Shown: positions 25,890-35,653 of the stretch, one piece after another
How positions within the stretch are numbered: position 1 is the stretch's first letter
Layout: the number at the start of each line of letters is the position of its first letter
Source of the DNA: Paraburkholderia caffeinilytica
Lineage (GTDB): Bacteria > Pseudomonadota > Gammaproteobacteria > Burkholderiales > Burkholderiaceae
Direction: 5' to 3'
Assembly (NCBI RefSeq): GCF_003368325.1
Contig: NZ_CP031466.1
Location: 2,666,001 to 2,730,000 of the forward strand
DNA length: 64,000 bases
Notes under the pieces: generated by a model
Databases searched by the model: none
What the model was told of the DNA's origin: nothing
Seen by the model: the letters and a program-made list of their open reading frames with translations, nothing else
Translations under genes and position numbers: made by a program

Positions 25890-27077
25890 GTGAATACATA
25901 TGATGTGGTCGTGATCGGGGCGGGTGTTATCGGCAGTTCGGTGGCATTCCAGCTTGCGAAGCTGGGGGCAAAAAACGTGCTCGTGCTCGACCGTGGCACG
26001 ATCGGCGCCGGAACAACCTCACAATCGTCGGGCATTTTGCGCACCCACTACTCGGTCAAGGAAAACGTGGAGTTGGCGCGCAAATCGTGGGACGTCTTCA
26101 ACAACTTCGCGTCCTATCTCGGCGACGACGAAGCGTCGTGCGGGTTGGTGAAGTGCGGATACATGATCGTCGCCGCCGAGGGCGATAAACTCGAGCCTCT
26201 GCGCGCGTCCCTGAATCAGCAGAAAGAACAAGGTATTCCGCTCGAATTGCTCGACAGGAAACAGGCCGGCGAACTGCTTCCCATCGCGCAGTTCGGCGAT
26301 GCGGCCCTGATCGGCTACGAGCCCGAAGCCGGATTTGCGGATGCTTACCTGGTCGCCACCAGCTTCGCGCGTGCGGCGCGGCGCGGCGGCGTGACCATTC
26401 GCGAGAATGCCTCGGTCAACCGGATTCTCATCGAGAACGGCAAGGTCGTTGGCGTCTCTACCAGCATCGGCGACTTCGCCACGTCGATGGTGATCAGCAC
26501 CCAGAATATCTGGACTCCGGAACTGGCTGGCTGGACCGGCAAATCCCTGCCCGTCATGCCGGAACGCCACGCCGTGCTGGCGCTCGAATGTGAAGCCGCA
26601 AAGTACACGTTCTCGATGCCGGTCTTCAAGGACCTTGCGTCGCCAGGCATGCTCTATTATCGCAGCTACGGCGGCAACCAGATGCTCGTCAGCGAAGGGG
26701 TGGTCGGGGAGACGCTCAACACGACCGAAGTGGAGCAAGGCGACATCCCGATGGACTATGTCGTGGAAGTCGGCGCTCAGGTTGCCGAGCGCTTCCCCGA
26801 ATACGAAACCGCCGGGATCGCGTCCTCGTGGACGGGTGTCTACGACGTGACGCCGGACTGGAACCCGGTTCTCGGCAAATTGCCCGGCATTGAGGGACTG
26901 GTTGTCGGCTATGGATTCTCCGGCCACGGCTTCAAACTTTCGCCGACGGTTGGTCGCGTGCTGGCCCAGGAAGCGCTGGGTCTGCCGACCGATGTGTCGC
27001 TGAAGCCCTACTCCATCGAGCGCTTTACCACCGGCGAACTGTTGACCGGCAAATACGGTCTCGGCGCGGTGTCCTGA
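25890..27077 (+). CDS. FAD-dependent amine/imino-acid dehydrogenase (DAO family, ETF-linked)
   Basis: 395 residues from a GTG at 25890 with AGGAAG six bases upstream. The start MNTYDVVVIGAGVIGSSVAF is the FAD-binding motif, then RGTIGAGTTSQSSGILRTHY, a block shared with sarcosine, dimethylglycine and glycine oxidase-like enzymes. The C-terminal WTGVYDVTPDWNPVLGKLPG and GYGFSGHGFKLSPTVGR complete the DAO fold. etfB and etfA follow directly, so electrons very probably go to this electron-transfer flavoprotein and on to the quinone pool. Candidate substrates are proline, hydroxyproline or an N-methylated amino acid. The opposite-strand genes (P5C dehydrogenase, DHDPS-type lyase) favour a five-membered imino acid, but this is inference. 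Confidence 0.87.
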   Translation: MNTYDVVVIGAGVIGSSVAFQLAKLGAKNVLVLDRGTIGAGTTSQSSGILRTHYSVKENVELARKSWDVFNNFASYLGDDEASCGLVKCGYMIVAAEGDKLEPLRASLNQQKEQGIPLELLDRKQAGELLPIAQFGDAALIGYEPEAGFADAYLVATSFARAARRGGVTIRENASVNRILIENGKVVGVSTSIGDFATSMVISTQNIWTPELAGWTGKSLPVMPERHAVLALECEAAKYTFSMPVFKDLASPGMLYYRSYGGNQMLVSEGVVGETLNTTEVEQGDIPMDYVVEVGAQVAERFPEYETAGIASSWTGVYDVTPDWNPVLGKLPGIEGLVVGYGFSGHGFKLSPTVGRVLAQEALGLPTDVSLKPYSIERFTTGELLTGKYGLGAVS

Positions 27078-27160
27078 GGGTCAGGATGAAACCGCTCGTG
27101 CTCCTGACGATCGAGCTCTCCCGTATCTGCATAAACGACTGAAATCACAAGGAAGATCAG

Positions 27161-27910
27161 ATGAAGGTGATGACCGCAGTAAAGCGTGTAGTGGATTACA
27201 ACGTGAAGGTCCGCGTAAAAGCCGATGAAAGCGGCGTGGACATTGGCAACGTCAAGATGTCGATGAACCCCTTTGACGAAATCGCCGTGGAAGCGGCAAC
27301 ACGTTTGAAAGAGGCCGGCAAAGCGACCGAGGTTATCGCCGTGTCTTGCGGCCTGGCGCAAAGCCAGGAAACGCTGCGTACCGCGTTGGCTATCGGCGCG
27401 GACCGCGGGGTATTGGTCGAGACAGATGCTGAATTGCAACCGCTCGCCGTGGCAAAACTTCTCAAGGCGGTGGTTGAAAAAGAGGAGCCGCAACTGGTCA
27501 TCCTGGGCAAGCAGGCAATCGACGACGACGCAGGCCAGACCGGTCAATTGCTGGCCGCCTTGCTCGACTGGCCACAAGCGACCTTTGCCAGCAACATCGA
27601 AATCGATGGCGACACCGCAACGGTCACGCGCGAAGTCGACGGCGGACTTGAAGTTATCTCGCTGCGCCTGCCGGCTATCGTCACCACTGACCTTCGTTTG
27701 AACGAGCCGCGCTACGTGACCTTGCCGAACATCATGAAAGCAAAGAAGAAGGCCATCGAGACGGTCAAACCCGCCGACTTCGGCATCGACCCGTCGCCAC
27801 GCCTGAAGACCCTGAAGATTGTCGAGCCACCGGTGCGCAAGGCTGGCGTGAAAGTGCCGGATGTCGCAACGCTTATCGAAAAACTGAAAACCGAAGCAAA
27901 GGTAATCTAA
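27161..27910 (+). CDS. etfB: Electron transfer flavoprotein beta subunit
   Basis: 249 residues, full length for EtfB (FixA). It begins [20 protein letters not shown] and has the AMP-binding and dehydrogenase-recognition regions [40 protein letters not shown] and [27 protein letters not shown] precedes the ATG. With EtfA it forms the heterodimer that takes electrons from flavin dehydrogenases and passes them to ETF:quinone oxidoreductase. It lies 83 bases after the FAD dehydrogenase, and EtfA starts at the base after its stop, so the three genes form one operon. A second etfA at the right window edge indicates at least two ETF systems in this genome. Confidence 0.96.
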   Translation: MKVMTAVKRVVDYNVKVRVKADESGVDIGNVKMSMNPFDEIAVEAATRLKEAGKATEVIAVSCGLAQSQETLRTALAIGADRGVLVETDAELQPLAVAKLLKAVVEKEEPQLVILGKQAIDDDAGQTGQLLAALLDWPQATFASNIEIDGDTATVTREVDGGLEVISLRLPAIVTTDLRLNEPRYVTLPNIMKAKKKAIETVKPADFGIDPSPRLKTLKIVEPPVRKAGVKVPDVATLIEKLKTEAKVI

Positions 27911-28840
27911 ATGACAACGCTCGTTATTGCGGAACACGACAACGTTCAGATCAAAACCTCGACGCTTCATACGATCGCGGCCGCGACCCAGCTTTCGAAT
28001 GGCGTCCATGTACTTGTCGCGGGCAGCGGTGCGCAATCCGCCGCGCAAGCCGCGAGCAAGGTTGCCGGCGTCGACAAGGTGATCCTCGTCGACGCGCCAC
28101 AATTCGCGGATGAGTTGGCCGAGAACGTCGCCGCCCAGGTGTTGGCCCTGGCAGATAGTTACTCGCATATCCTGTTTCCCGCCACGGCCGCCGGCAAGAA
28201 CACGGCACCTCGCGTGGCCGCCAAGCTCGACGCATCGCAGATCTCCGACATCATCGCGATCGAGTCCGCCGACACCTTCCAGCGCCCGATCTATGCGGGA
28301 AACGCTATCGCCACCGTGCAGTCGAGCGACCCGGTGAAAGTCGCGACGATCCGCACGACGGCGTTCGATGTGGCCCGCGCGGACGGCGGCAATGCCGCTA
28401 TCGAAACCGCCCCGGCTGTCGCCGATTCGGGTCTCTCGATCTTCATTCGTCGTGAAGTCGCCACGAGTGACCGGCCCGAACTGACTGCAGCGCGCGTCGT
28501 CGTATCGGGTGGCCGCGGTCTGGGCAGCGCGGAGAACTTCTCCCTTCTCGACCCACTGGCCGAAAAACTCGGCGCCGCCGTCGGCGCCTCGCGCGCAGCG
28601 GTGGACTCGGGCTTTGCACCGAACGACTGGCAAGTCGGTCAAACCGGAAAAATCGTTGCACCGGAACTCTATGTCGCCGTCGGCATCTCGGGCGCCATCC
28701 AGCATCTGGCCGGTATGAAAGACTCGAAGGTCATCGTCGCGGTCAACAAGGACGCGGACGCGCCTATCTTTGGCGTCGCGGACTATGGGCTCGTCGGCGA
28801 CCTGTTCGACGTATTGCCCGCGCTCACGCAAGCGCTATAG
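27911..28840 (+). CDS. etfA: Electron transfer flavoprotein alpha subunit
   Basis: 309 residues of EtfA (FixB). The C-terminal FAD-binding domain is complete: [40 protein letters not shown] and [20 protein letters not shown]. The ATG follows the etfB stop with no gap, giving tight coupling. The C-terminal 115 residues align closely with the partial EtfA at 63647-64000, differing mainly by conservative changes, so the two are paralogues. It probably serves the dehydrogenase encoded just upstream. The stop is followed by a GC hairpin. Confidence 0.96.
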   Translation: MTTLVIAEHDNVQIKTSTLHTIAAATQLSNGVHVLVAGSGAQSAAQAASKVAGVDKVILVDAPQFADELAENVAAQVLALADSYSHILFPATAAGKNTAPRVAAKLDASQISDIIAIESADTFQRPIYAGNAIATVQSSDPVKVATIRTTAFDVARADGGNAAIETAPAVADSGLSIFIRREVATSDRPELTAARVVVSGGRGLGSAENFSLLDPLAEKLGAAVGASRAAVDSGFAPNDWQVGQTGKIVAPELYVAVGISGAIQHLAGMKDSKVIVAVNKDADAPIFGVADYGLVGDLFDVLPALTQAL

Positions 28841-28867
28841 ATGCCTTTCTGAAAGTAGCAAGGAAAA

Positions 28868-28896
28868 CGGTGACGCCGCCAAATGCGACGTCACCG
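28868..28896. terminator. Hairpin between convergent etfA and FMN-dehydrogenase genes
   Basis: CGGTGACG and CGTCACCG form a perfect 8-bp stem around a partly paired loop in the 118-base gap between convergent genes. No T-run is present on either side. The position suits a bidirectional terminator, but the evidence is limited. Confidence 0.4.
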
Positions 28897-28958
28897 CATG
28901 ATCGGAATAGCAATCAGCAGGCGTGAAGTGCTCTCGCGAAATCGAAAACCAGCTTCGA

Positions 28959-30155
28959 TCACAACCTGATCGCCATCGTTTCAGCGTCTTCACGAAGTGC
29001 CGCCCCGATACGCGGCTCGCGCTCACCGACGAGATAACTCGCGTCGAGTGAGGCAATGTCGGGGCATCCGAGCAACCGCAAGCAAATTTCAAGTTCGTTT
29101 CTCAGCATCGACAGCACGTCATTCACCCCGCTCGAGCCAGCGCCTGCGAGACCGTAAAGAGGCGCACGTCCCAGCAAGACCCCTTTGGCGCCGAGCGCCA
29201 CCGCTTTCGCAATGTCGCTTCCCCGACGAATACCGCCATCGATCAAAACGTCGAAACCTTTCGGCGTAGAGGACACCGTGTCCGCGAGAATGTCCATCGC
29301 GCTGAGCGCACCGTCGAGTTGACGACCGCCGTGATTGGAGAGCACCACGCCGTCCACATCATGTTGCGACGCCCTGAGCGCGTCGGCCACGGTCTGTATG
29401 CCTTTGACGAACAGTTTTCCCGGCCAGTGGCGACGCACCCACGCAAGGTCGTCCCAGCTCAGCGACAAATCCATCTGACGACTCAGCGCCGCGGCCTGCG
29501 CCTCGATGCCGGAGCCCAGTCTTGCACTGCGGGCAAGGTTGACCAGTTGAGGAACACCATGCAAGCCAACGGTCGCGGTCCAGCGCGGATGCGTGGCGAT
29601 ATCCCACAACAGCTTCCGGGTCCATCGGAGCGGCAGCTTGAAACCCGTTCTGGCATAGTGATCGCGTTGACCTGTAACGGGCGTATCGACCGTCAGCAAC
29701 AGCGTCGAAAAGCCGGACACGCTCGCGCGCGCCATCATGTCTTCGGCGATTCTCCGGTCCTGCTGGACGTAGAGTTGCAACCAGAGCTCGCCGTCCGACG
29801 CTTTGCGAACGTCTTCAAGAAGGCTCGTGGAGGCTGTCGAAAGAACGAAAGGCAGACCCGCGGCACACGCAGCCCGTGCCAATGTCTCTTCAGCTTCACG
29901 GCGGTAAAGCCCGTTCAATCCTGTCGGACCCACGACCGCCGGCCAGGCCGCGGCGCGACCGGCAAGCGTCGCCGTTGTGCTCACCGTGCTGACGTCAACC
30001 AGCACCCGCGGCGCAAACATCACACGCTCGAATGCGAGCCGGTTGCGCCGCAGGGTTATTTCGTCCTCTGAACCGCCCTCAAGATAAGCGAATGCGAACT
30101 TCGGTAGAAATCGCCTTGCTGCGGCACGGTAGTCTGCGACGTTGGCGAATTCCAT
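28959..30155 (-). CDS. FMN-dependent alpha-hydroxy-acid dehydrogenase
   Basis: 398 residues, full length for the glycolate oxidase / lactate dehydrogenase (LldD) / mandelate dehydrogenase (MdlB) family. The TIM-barrel FMN site shows LEGGSEDEITLRRNRLAF near the start, LLTVDTPVTGQRDHYARTGF in the middle, and the signature SNHGGRQLDG with the catalytic His. The phosphate-binding DGGIRRGSDIAKAVALGAKG follows. It oxidises an L-2-hydroxy acid to the 2-oxo acid. It is the last gene of a minus-strand set and lies nine bases from the FAD hydroxy-acid dehydrogenase, which suggests the two handle opposite stereoisomers or successive hydroxy acids. The substrate is not fixed by sequence. Confidence 0.9.
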   Translation of the reverse strand: MEFANVADYRAAARRFLPKFAFAYLEGGSEDEITLRRNRLAFERVMFAPRVLVDVSTVSTTATLAGRAAAWPAVVGPTGLNGLYRREAEETLARAACAAGLPFVLSTASTSLLEDVRKASDGELWLQLYVQQDRRIAEDMMARASVSGFSTLLLTVDTPVTGQRDHYARTGFKLPLRWTRKLLWDIATHPRWTATVGLHGVPQLVNLARSARLGSGIEAQAAALSRQMDLSLSWDDLAWVRRHWPGKLFVKGIQTVADALRASQHDVDGVVLSNHGGRQLDGALSAMDILADTVSSTPKGFDVLIDGGIRRGSDIAKAVALGAKGVLLGRAPLYGLAGAGSSGVNDVLSMLRNELEICLRLLGCPDIASLDASYLVGEREPRIGAALREDAETMAIRL

Positions 30156-30164
30156 ACAATCGCT

Positions 30165-31607
30165 CTAGTCCGCCACTGCTGCATTGGGGAGCACGCGACC
30201 TGGATTCATCGTGTTCCTCGGGTCGAGCAATTGCTTGAATTCCCGCATTAGCGCGACTTCCGCTGCATCTTTATACATCTCCATTTCCGCGACATGCAGC
30301 GAACCGATTCCGTGTTCGGCGCTGAAGGTACCGCCCATTTCAGCCGAGATGTCGTAGAGAAGATGACTGAGTTTCAGTTGGACAGCCGCCTTGTCTTCGA
30401 CGCTCGCCCAGTATTCATGCGTGAACATCGCAATGTAGTGGAGATTGCCGTCACCCATGTGCCCGACAATCACGGGCACCGCCGTTGGATAGTGTTCCGC
30501 CAGCGCACGACCGGCGCGCTCGACGAAATCCGGAATGCGATAAGTCGGCACCGCGATGTCATGCGTAAGCCCCATCCCTTCGCGGCCATTCGCCTCGGTA
30601 ACGTGATGGCGGATACGCCAGAGCTCTCCACGCTGCTGCTCGTTCGACGCGATGACTGCGTCCTGCACCGCGCCATTGCTGAATGAGTCGTTCAATGCCT
30701 CTGTCAGTCTGTCAGCCAGCGATTCGCTTGTGCCGGTCGCGGCGGCAAGTTCGACGAGAACCGTCCAGTTTGGCGTGTGCTGAAACGGGTTTCGCGTATT
30801 GGCGGCGTGTCGCAACGAAATGTCGAACTCGCTCTGCGAAATCAGTTCGAGACCGACGAGTTCGCCCGGAAATGCGGCCTGGAGTTTGAGCCCTTCGTCG
30901 ACCGCCGCTGAGACGGTTTCCACGCCCAGCATCGCCGTAGCGATCGCATGAGGTCGAGGGAATAGCTTAAGCGTTGCGGCTGTCACTACGCCAAGCGTCC
31001 CCTCCGAGCCGATAAACAGATTCTTCAGGTCGTAGCCGCTATTGTTCTTTCTCAATGAGCGCAGACCGTTCCAGATACGGCCATCTGCGAGAACCACCTC
31101 GACACCTAGAATCAGATCCCGCGTATTGCCGAACCGAAGCACATTCGTGCCGCCCGCGTTCGTCGCGATATTGCCGCCTATCTGGCACGAACCTTCAGCG
31201 CCGAGCGTCAGCGGAAACAGGCGGTCGACTTCCAGCGCCGCGGCCTGGATGTCCGCGAGCACACAGCCTGCCTCGACAGTCATCGAGTTGTTCCGTGGAT
31301 TCAATTCGATGATGCGATTCATCTTACGCATGTTCAGCAGCACGCTCGCGCCGCTGCTGTCCGGCACCGAGCCACCGCACACGCTCGTGTTTCCGCCCTG
31401 CGGAAACACCTTGACGGCATTGTCGTTACAGAATGCGAGCACCGCCGACACTTGCGCTGTCGTTCCGGGAAACACGATGCAGGCGGCCTTTCCCGAATGC
31501 CGTTTGCGCCAGTCGATCAGATGCGGCTCCATATCGGACGGCGTGTCCACCACATTGGCGTTGCCCACCAACTCCTTCATTGCAGCGATCAGGCTATTTG
31601 CATTCAT
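30165..31607 (-). CDS. FAD-linked D-2-hydroxy-acid dehydrogenase (GlcD / D-2-hydroxyglutarate dehydrogenase-like)
   Basis: 480 residues of the vanillyl-alcohol-oxidase FAD fold. The FAD site is PQGGNTSVCGGSVPDSSG and AEGSCQIGGNIATNAGGTN, and the C-terminal block is GHMGDGNLHY and GGTFSAEHGIGSLHV, whose His residues form the metal site in D-2-hydroxyglutarate and glycolate dehydrogenases. It oxidises a D-2-hydroxy acid. It lies seven bases after the ABC ATPase gene and nine before the FMN enzyme gene, so all are co-transcribed. No GlcE/GlcF partners are present, so the single-subunit D-2-hydroxyglutarate or D-lactate type is more likely than glycolate oxidase. Confidence 0.9.
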   Translation of the reverse strand: MNANSLIAAMKELVGNANVVDTPSDMEPHLIDWRKRHSGKAACIVFPGTTAQVSAVLAFCNDNAVKVFPQGGNTSVCGGSVPDSSGASVLLNMRKMNRIIELNPRNNSMTVEAGCVLADIQAAALEVDRLFPLTLGAEGSCQIGGNIATNAGGTNVLRFGNTRDLILGVEVVLADGRIWNGLRSLRKNNSGYDLKNLFIGSEGTLGVVTAATLKLFPRPHAIATAMLGVETVSAAVDEGLKLQAAFPGELVGLELISQSEFDISLRHAANTRNPFQHTPNWTVLVELAAATGTSESLADRLTEALNDSFSNGAVQDAVIASNEQQRGELWRIRHHVTEANGREGMGLTHDIAVPTYRIPDFVERAGRALAEHYPTAVPVIVGHMGDGNLHYIAMFTHEYWASVEDKAAVQLKLSHLLYDISAEMGGTFSAEHGIGSLHVAEMEMYKDAAEVALMREFKQLLDPRNTMNPGRVLPNAAVAD

Positions 31608-31614
31608 ATCGGGG

Positions 31615-32796
31615 TTACTTTTTCAGAACCGCGCTATCACGCGCCGACCAGCGAACGGTGAGCGGACGGCCCATAGGCGAACGCTCGGCCGCTCGCGCGG
31701 AAATTGTCTTTACCAGCAACGTCGAACCCGCGGCAGTGGCCAGCTCGAAACGTGTCATGCCGCCAACAAACGAAATCTGTGAAATGACGCCTGTGCACGC
31801 ATTCATATCCCCGGCGCCGGACGCACTCGATTCTTCGCCTTCAAGAACCGAAATCTTCTCGGGCCGCACGAGCACCTTCACTTTCGAACCGGTGGCGTGC
31901 CCCTCGGTGCTTCGCACCTTGAGCGCCCAGTTATCGTTCACCAGCACCGTGTCATTCGATTGAACGACGCCTTCAAGCAAATTGGATTCGCCGACGAAAT
32001 CCGCCACGAACTCATTGGTCGGCTCGAAATAAAGCTCGTCCGGCGTACCGAGTTGAGCGATGCGTCCGCCGTTCATCAGGCACACGCGGTCGGAGAGGTT
32101 AAGCGCTTCTTCCTGGTCATGCGTGACGTACACGAGCGTCGTACCCAGATCCCGGTGCAAACGCTTGATTTCACCCTGAAGCTGGTCGCGAAGTTTCTTG
32201 TCCAGTGCGCCCAGGGGCTCGTCCATCAAGATGACTGACGGAGAGTAGACAATGCAACGCGCAATGCCCACGCGCTGTTGCTGACCGCCGGACATTTCGC
32301 GTGGTTTCCGGTTCTCGTAGCCCGTGAGGCCAACCCGCTCCAACGCGTTGCGAACGCGTTGCTGAATCTCCGATTTGCCGACGCCCCGGATACGCAACGG
32401 AAATGCCACATTGTCGAATACGTTCAGGTGCGGCAGCAAAGCGTAGTTCTGAAAGACCATGCCGAGTCCGCGTTCACGCGGCGGGACCGTCGATACGTCC
32501 TTTCCGTCGAGCAGAATGCTGCCAGTAGAGGGCGCCACCGCGCCCGCAATGATATTGAGGATGGTGCTTTTGCCCGACCCGCTGGGGCCCAGCAGGCTCA
32601 AGAACTCGCCTTTGCGCACCGAAAAATCGGTGCTGTGCAACGCAACTGAATTCCCGTAACGCTTGCTGATACCCTGGAAAACAATCATGTTGTCCCCGGC
32701 GGCTGTTGAGGTCGACATGGCATTCAAATTTCCGTTGGCCGAAGGGCCCGTTTGGGCCGAAGGCTGTCCATTTTTTTCGAGCAGTACATGTGACAT
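31615..32796 (-). CDS. ABC transporter ATP-binding protein (polyamine/opine type)
   Basis: 393 residues with all nucleotide-binding motifs: Walker A LGPSGSGKST, Q-loop MVFQNYALLPHL, signature MSGGQQQRV, Walker B VILMDEPLGALD and switch VTHDQEEAL. A C-terminal TOBE domain follows (VLVRPEKISVLEG), as in PotA, FbpC and UgpC relatives. The ATG at 32796 is preferred because GGAG lies just before it; a TTG at 32814 overlapping the permease stop is possible. An unusual 40-residue Ser/Asn-rich leader precedes the domain. It energises the import system encoded by the two permeases and the binding protein next to it. Confidence 0.94.
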   Translation of the reverse strand: MSHVLLEKNGQPSAQTGPSANGNLNAMSTSTAAGDNMIVFQGISKRYGNSVALHSTDFSVRKGEFLSLLGPSGSGKSTILNIIAGAVAPSTGSILLDGKDVSTVPPRERGLGMVFQNYALLPHLNVFDNVAFPLRIRGVGKSEIQQRVRNALERVGLTGYENRKPREMSGGQQQRVGIARCIVYSPSVILMDEPLGALDKKLRDQLQGEIKRLHRDLGTTLVYVTHDQEEALNLSDRVCLMNGGRIAQLGTPDELYFEPTNEFVADFVGESNLLEGVVQSNDTVLVNDNWALKVRSTEGHATGSKVKVLVRPEKISVLEGEESSASGAGDMNACTGVISQISFVGGMTRFELATAAGSTLLVKTISARAAERSPMGRPLTVRWSARDSAVLKK

Positions 32797-32810
32797 GCTT
32801 GTCTCCGGCC

Positions 32811-33665
32811 TCAATGTGACGATTCAGGTGCTGCTGGCTGCAGAAACGCGGAAATACAACAGAACACCAGCGAGAGCACCGTGAGAAGCGCCGACACCGC
32901 GGCAATGACGGGTGAAATATCCCACTGAATGCTGCTGTACATCTTGACCGGCAAAGTCGTCGTGGTCGGACTCGTCAGAAACCATGCAATGACGACCTCA
33001 TCGAACGACACGAGGAACGCGAACAGCGCCCCTGCGAAGATCGACGGCCTCAGCTGCGGCAACACAACCTTGAGAAAGACGGTCCGTCGATTGGCGCCCA
33101 CGATGGTGGTCGCGAACTCCAGTGCCGGGTCCAGTTTCTTGACACCGGCCATTACCGTCATCATCATGAACGGCGTCACATACGCGACATGGCTGACAAC
33201 CAGACCCGCCGTCGTCCCGACGAGATGGAGTCGCGAGAAATAGAGGTACAGGCCGAGCGAGATCACGATAACCGGTACGAGGATCGGGCTCATGAGAAGC
33301 AGCAACACGAGCCGCTTGCCGGGGAACTCGAAGCGCACGAGACCGTACGACGCGGGCACGCCGATCAGTACCGAGATCACCATCGTCAATCCGGCGACCT
33401 TGAGGCTCTGCAGGATCGTTCCCATCCACGAAGACGAGGTGAACAGCTGCTGATACAGTTCAAGAGACCAGACTCGCGGTGGGAACGTCAACTCGCCACT
33501 GCCGCCGAATGAAATCGGAATGACAATCAAGGTCGGCACGAGAATGAACGCATAGACCGCAAACGCGATGACGTTGCGAAGCCGTGCATAACGCCGTTCC
33601 TGCCTGTCGATCACCACGCCGGCAGTTGTGCCGGAAGGCGGCACCACATCAATGGAGGTTGTCAT
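32811..33665 (-). CDS. ABC transporter permease (PotC-like)
   Basis: 284 residues with six membrane helices and the binding-protein-dependent permease EAA loop seen as FATTIVGANRRTVFLKVVLP. The cytoplasmic start (MTTSIDVVPPSGTTAGVVID) is short. The ATG overlaps the previous permease stop by four bases (ATGA), and its own stop abuts the ATPase gene, so expression is coupled. It forms the transmembrane channel with the 33662-34498 protein. The family (PotC/YdcV-like) carries polyamines, opines or similar cations. Confidence 0.92.
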   Translation of the reverse strand: MTTSIDVVPPSGTTAGVVIDRQERRYARLRNVIAFAVYAFILVPTLIVIPISFGGSGELTFPPRVWSLELYQQLFTSSSWMGTILQSLKVAGLTMVISVLIGVPASYGLVRFEFPGKRLVLLLLMSPILVPVIVISLGLYLYFSRLHLVGTTAGLVVSHVAYVTPFMMMTVMAGVKKLDPALEFATTIVGANRRTVFLKVVLPQLRPSIFAGALFAFLVSFDEVVIAWFLTSPTTTTLPVKMYSSIQWDISPVIAAVSALLTVLSLVFCCISAFLQPAAPESSH

Positions 33666-34498
33666 GCCATCGCCCTTTTCTTCGAGTCGCGCCGTTGAAA
33701 ATGCTCCGCCCCCATCGCCGCCAGCGTGACGATGGCGAGCAGAATGACGCCGATTGCGGATGCCATATTCCAGTCCATCGTCTCCCGTGTGTAGAAGTCG
33801 ACAAGGTTGGACATCATTGCGTCCCGCCGCCCGCCGAGCAGGGCCGGTATGACGAAGAACCCCATCGACATCACCGTCGTGCTCAACGCCGCGGCCGCGA
33901 CACCAGGCAGACTCAACGGCAACGTAATGCGAAAGAATATGCGCGGCGGCTTCGCCCCCATGATTTCGGATGCCCGATACAACGACGGGTCGATCGAGAG
34001 AAGACTGGCGAGCACCGGAAACACGATGAACGGAATCAGATAGTTGGTCATCCCCACCATCACACCAAAACGGTTGAACAGCAGAGGCAACTGCACGTGT
34101 GTATGGAACGCGGCCGACAGCAACTGGTTCACCAGTCCGTCCCGTCCCAGCAGGATGGTGAACGCGTAGCTCTTGACGAGAATGCTTGTCCAGAACGGAA
34201 CGAGTACCAACACCATGTACACGGCGCGCTTACGCGGCGTTTGCCTGGCCAGATGCATCGCAATGGGATAGCCCAACAGGAGGCTGGCCACCGAGGCGGT
34301 GATGCTGATCTGGAACGTGGACCAGAGCGTGCGAAGGAACAGCTCGCTGCCGAGGAGCCGCTGGTACGCCGACAGCGAAAGGCCACCGTTAATCCAGAAA
34401 CTCGTATAGACGACGTAGGCAAGCGGGACAAACAACACGAAAAACAGGAATACGGTCGCTGGCCCGACATACAGCAGTCCGTCAACACGTGATTTCAT
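33662..34498 (-). CDS. ABC transporter permease (PotB-like)
   Basis: 278 residues with six helices. The EAA loop is SEIMGAKPPRIFFRITLPLS, where it should contact the ATPase. A periplasmic stretch after helix 1 (INGGLSLSAYQRLLGSELFL) is typical of PotB-like proteins. It overlaps the next permease by four bases. It follows the binding-protein gene by 57 bases in the same direction. It is part of a complete import system whose substrate should be the compound broken down by the surrounding enzymes. Confidence 0.92.
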   Translation of the reverse strand: MKSRVDGLLYVGPATVFLFFVLFVPLAYVVYTSFWINGGLSLSAYQRLLGSELFLRTLWSTFQISITASVASLLLGYPIAMHLARQTPRKRAVYMVLVLVPFWTSILVKSYAFTILLGRDGLVNQLLSAAFHTHVQLPLLFNRFGVMVGMTNYLIPFIVFPVLASLLSIDPSLYRASEIMGAKPPRIFFRITLPLSLPGVAAAALSTTVMSMGFFVIPALLGGRRDAMMSNLVDFYTRETMDWNMASAIGVILLAIVTLAAMGAEHFQRRDSKKRAMA

Positions 34499-34554
34499 AA
34501 CCGCTCCTTAACGCAGACGCCGACACCCATCGACGTGCACCGGGGATAGTGCAA

Positions 34555-35625
34555 TCAGCCCAGCACCCACTCCTTGAACCGCAAGGTCAACTCGTCGTAG
34601 TGATCGGCCCACCATGCGTCGTTGCTGACGACGTTCATCTTGTTCGCAGGGTCGGACAGCCACTTCCGGACTTCCGGCTTAATTATGGGCAAGGCGCTGC
34701 GACTCGCCGGCGTATTGCCGAGCTCATTCATCAACGCGGCTTGCCGGTCCGGGCGCAGCGCAAATTGCACGAACTTCATGGCGTTTGCCTTGTTCGGCGA
34801 ATTCTTCAGAACCACCAGATATTCAAGACCAATCAGATTCTGCTTGAACGAGAAGTTGATGGGTTTGTTGGCTTCCTGAGCCGCTTTGACGCGCGTCGAG
34901 TAGGTGTAGCTGAAATCGACCTGGCCGGTCTCGACGAGCGTGACGGTTTGCGGCGTCTGGTCTACCCAGTTGCCGATGAACGGCTTGATACGGTTGAGTG
35001 CCTTAAACGCCCGCTCGACGTCCAGCGGGTACAGTTTGTCCGGCGCGACACCGTCGGCGAGCAAGGCTATTTCCAGCGTCTCGCTGGCACGGTTGCGCAG
35101 CGTCCGCTGCCCTGGAAACTTCTTGACGTCGAAGTATTCCGCAAAAGTCTGGGGGTGCTTGCCATCCGGGAATTTGTTGTTGTCCCAGCAGATGCCGCCG
35201 GTGAAACCATAGAGGGGAACCGCGTCTTTCGTCATCGGCGCGATCAGGTCGCTCCGATTGAACAGCGCCGGATCAAGAGGCTCCCAATAACCGTTTTTCG
35301 AGCCGGTCATCGCCATCGGGCCCACCGCGTCGAACACGTCCCATTGGACATTGTTCGTCATGACCTGAGCCTTCACCTTCGCGAGATCCGGGGTATCCAC
35401 CAGGGTCACGTGAACGCCGAATTCTTTCTCGAATGGTTTCGCCAGTGCTTCTTCCACGCCCGCATGATAGTTGCCACCCCAGCTCACAACCGTCAGGTTG
35501 CTCGCGGCCATGGCCTTGCGTGAAGTAATGACCATCGGCGCGGCGATGGCGGTCGAAAGCAGAGTCGTGCCCGCGGCTTGCAGGAATCGGCGGCGGGGCA
35601 AGGCGATTTTGGAATCAGCTGACAT
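34555..35625 (-). CDS. ABC transporter substrate-binding protein, Tat-type signal (PotD/PotF-like)
   Basis: 356 residues. The signal contains a twin-arginine-like motif (PRRRFLQAAG) and ends around SRKAMA, followed by ASNLTVVSWGGNYHAGVEEA, the usual mature start of spermidine/putrescine/opine-type type II binding proteins. Later blocks are WDVFDAVGPMAMTG, YGFTGGICWDNNKFPDGKHP and TLVETGQVDFSYTYSTR. Export may be by Tat, which is common in this family in Burkholderia. A weak AAGG precedes the ATG. It sits 28 bases after the lyase gene and before the two permease genes. The ligand is unknown. Confidence 0.92.
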   Translation of the reverse strand: MSADSKIALPRRRFLQAAGTTLLSTAIAAPMVITSRKAMAASNLTVVSWGGNYHAGVEEALAKPFEKEFGVHVTLVDTPDLAKVKAQVMTNNVQWDVFDAVGPMAMTGSKNGYWEPLDPALFNRSDLIAPMTKDAVPLYGFTGGICWDNNKFPDGKHPQTFAEYFDVKKFPGQRTLRNRASETLEIALLADGVAPDKLYPLDVERAFKALNRIKPFIGNWVDQTPQTVTLVETGQVDFSYTYSTRVKAAQEANKPINFSFKQNLIGLEYLVVLKNSPNKANAMKFVQFALRPDRQAALMNELGNTPASRSALPIIKPEVRKWLSDPANKMNVVSNDAWWADHYDELTLRFKEWVLG

Positions 35626-35653
35626 GGCTATGGCCTTTTATGTGATGAGTGGT

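Noticed and set aside
27008..28831. 607-codon minus frame across etfB and etfA
   Set aside because: It is antisense to two unmistakable ETF genes and has the composition of a codon-bias shadow.
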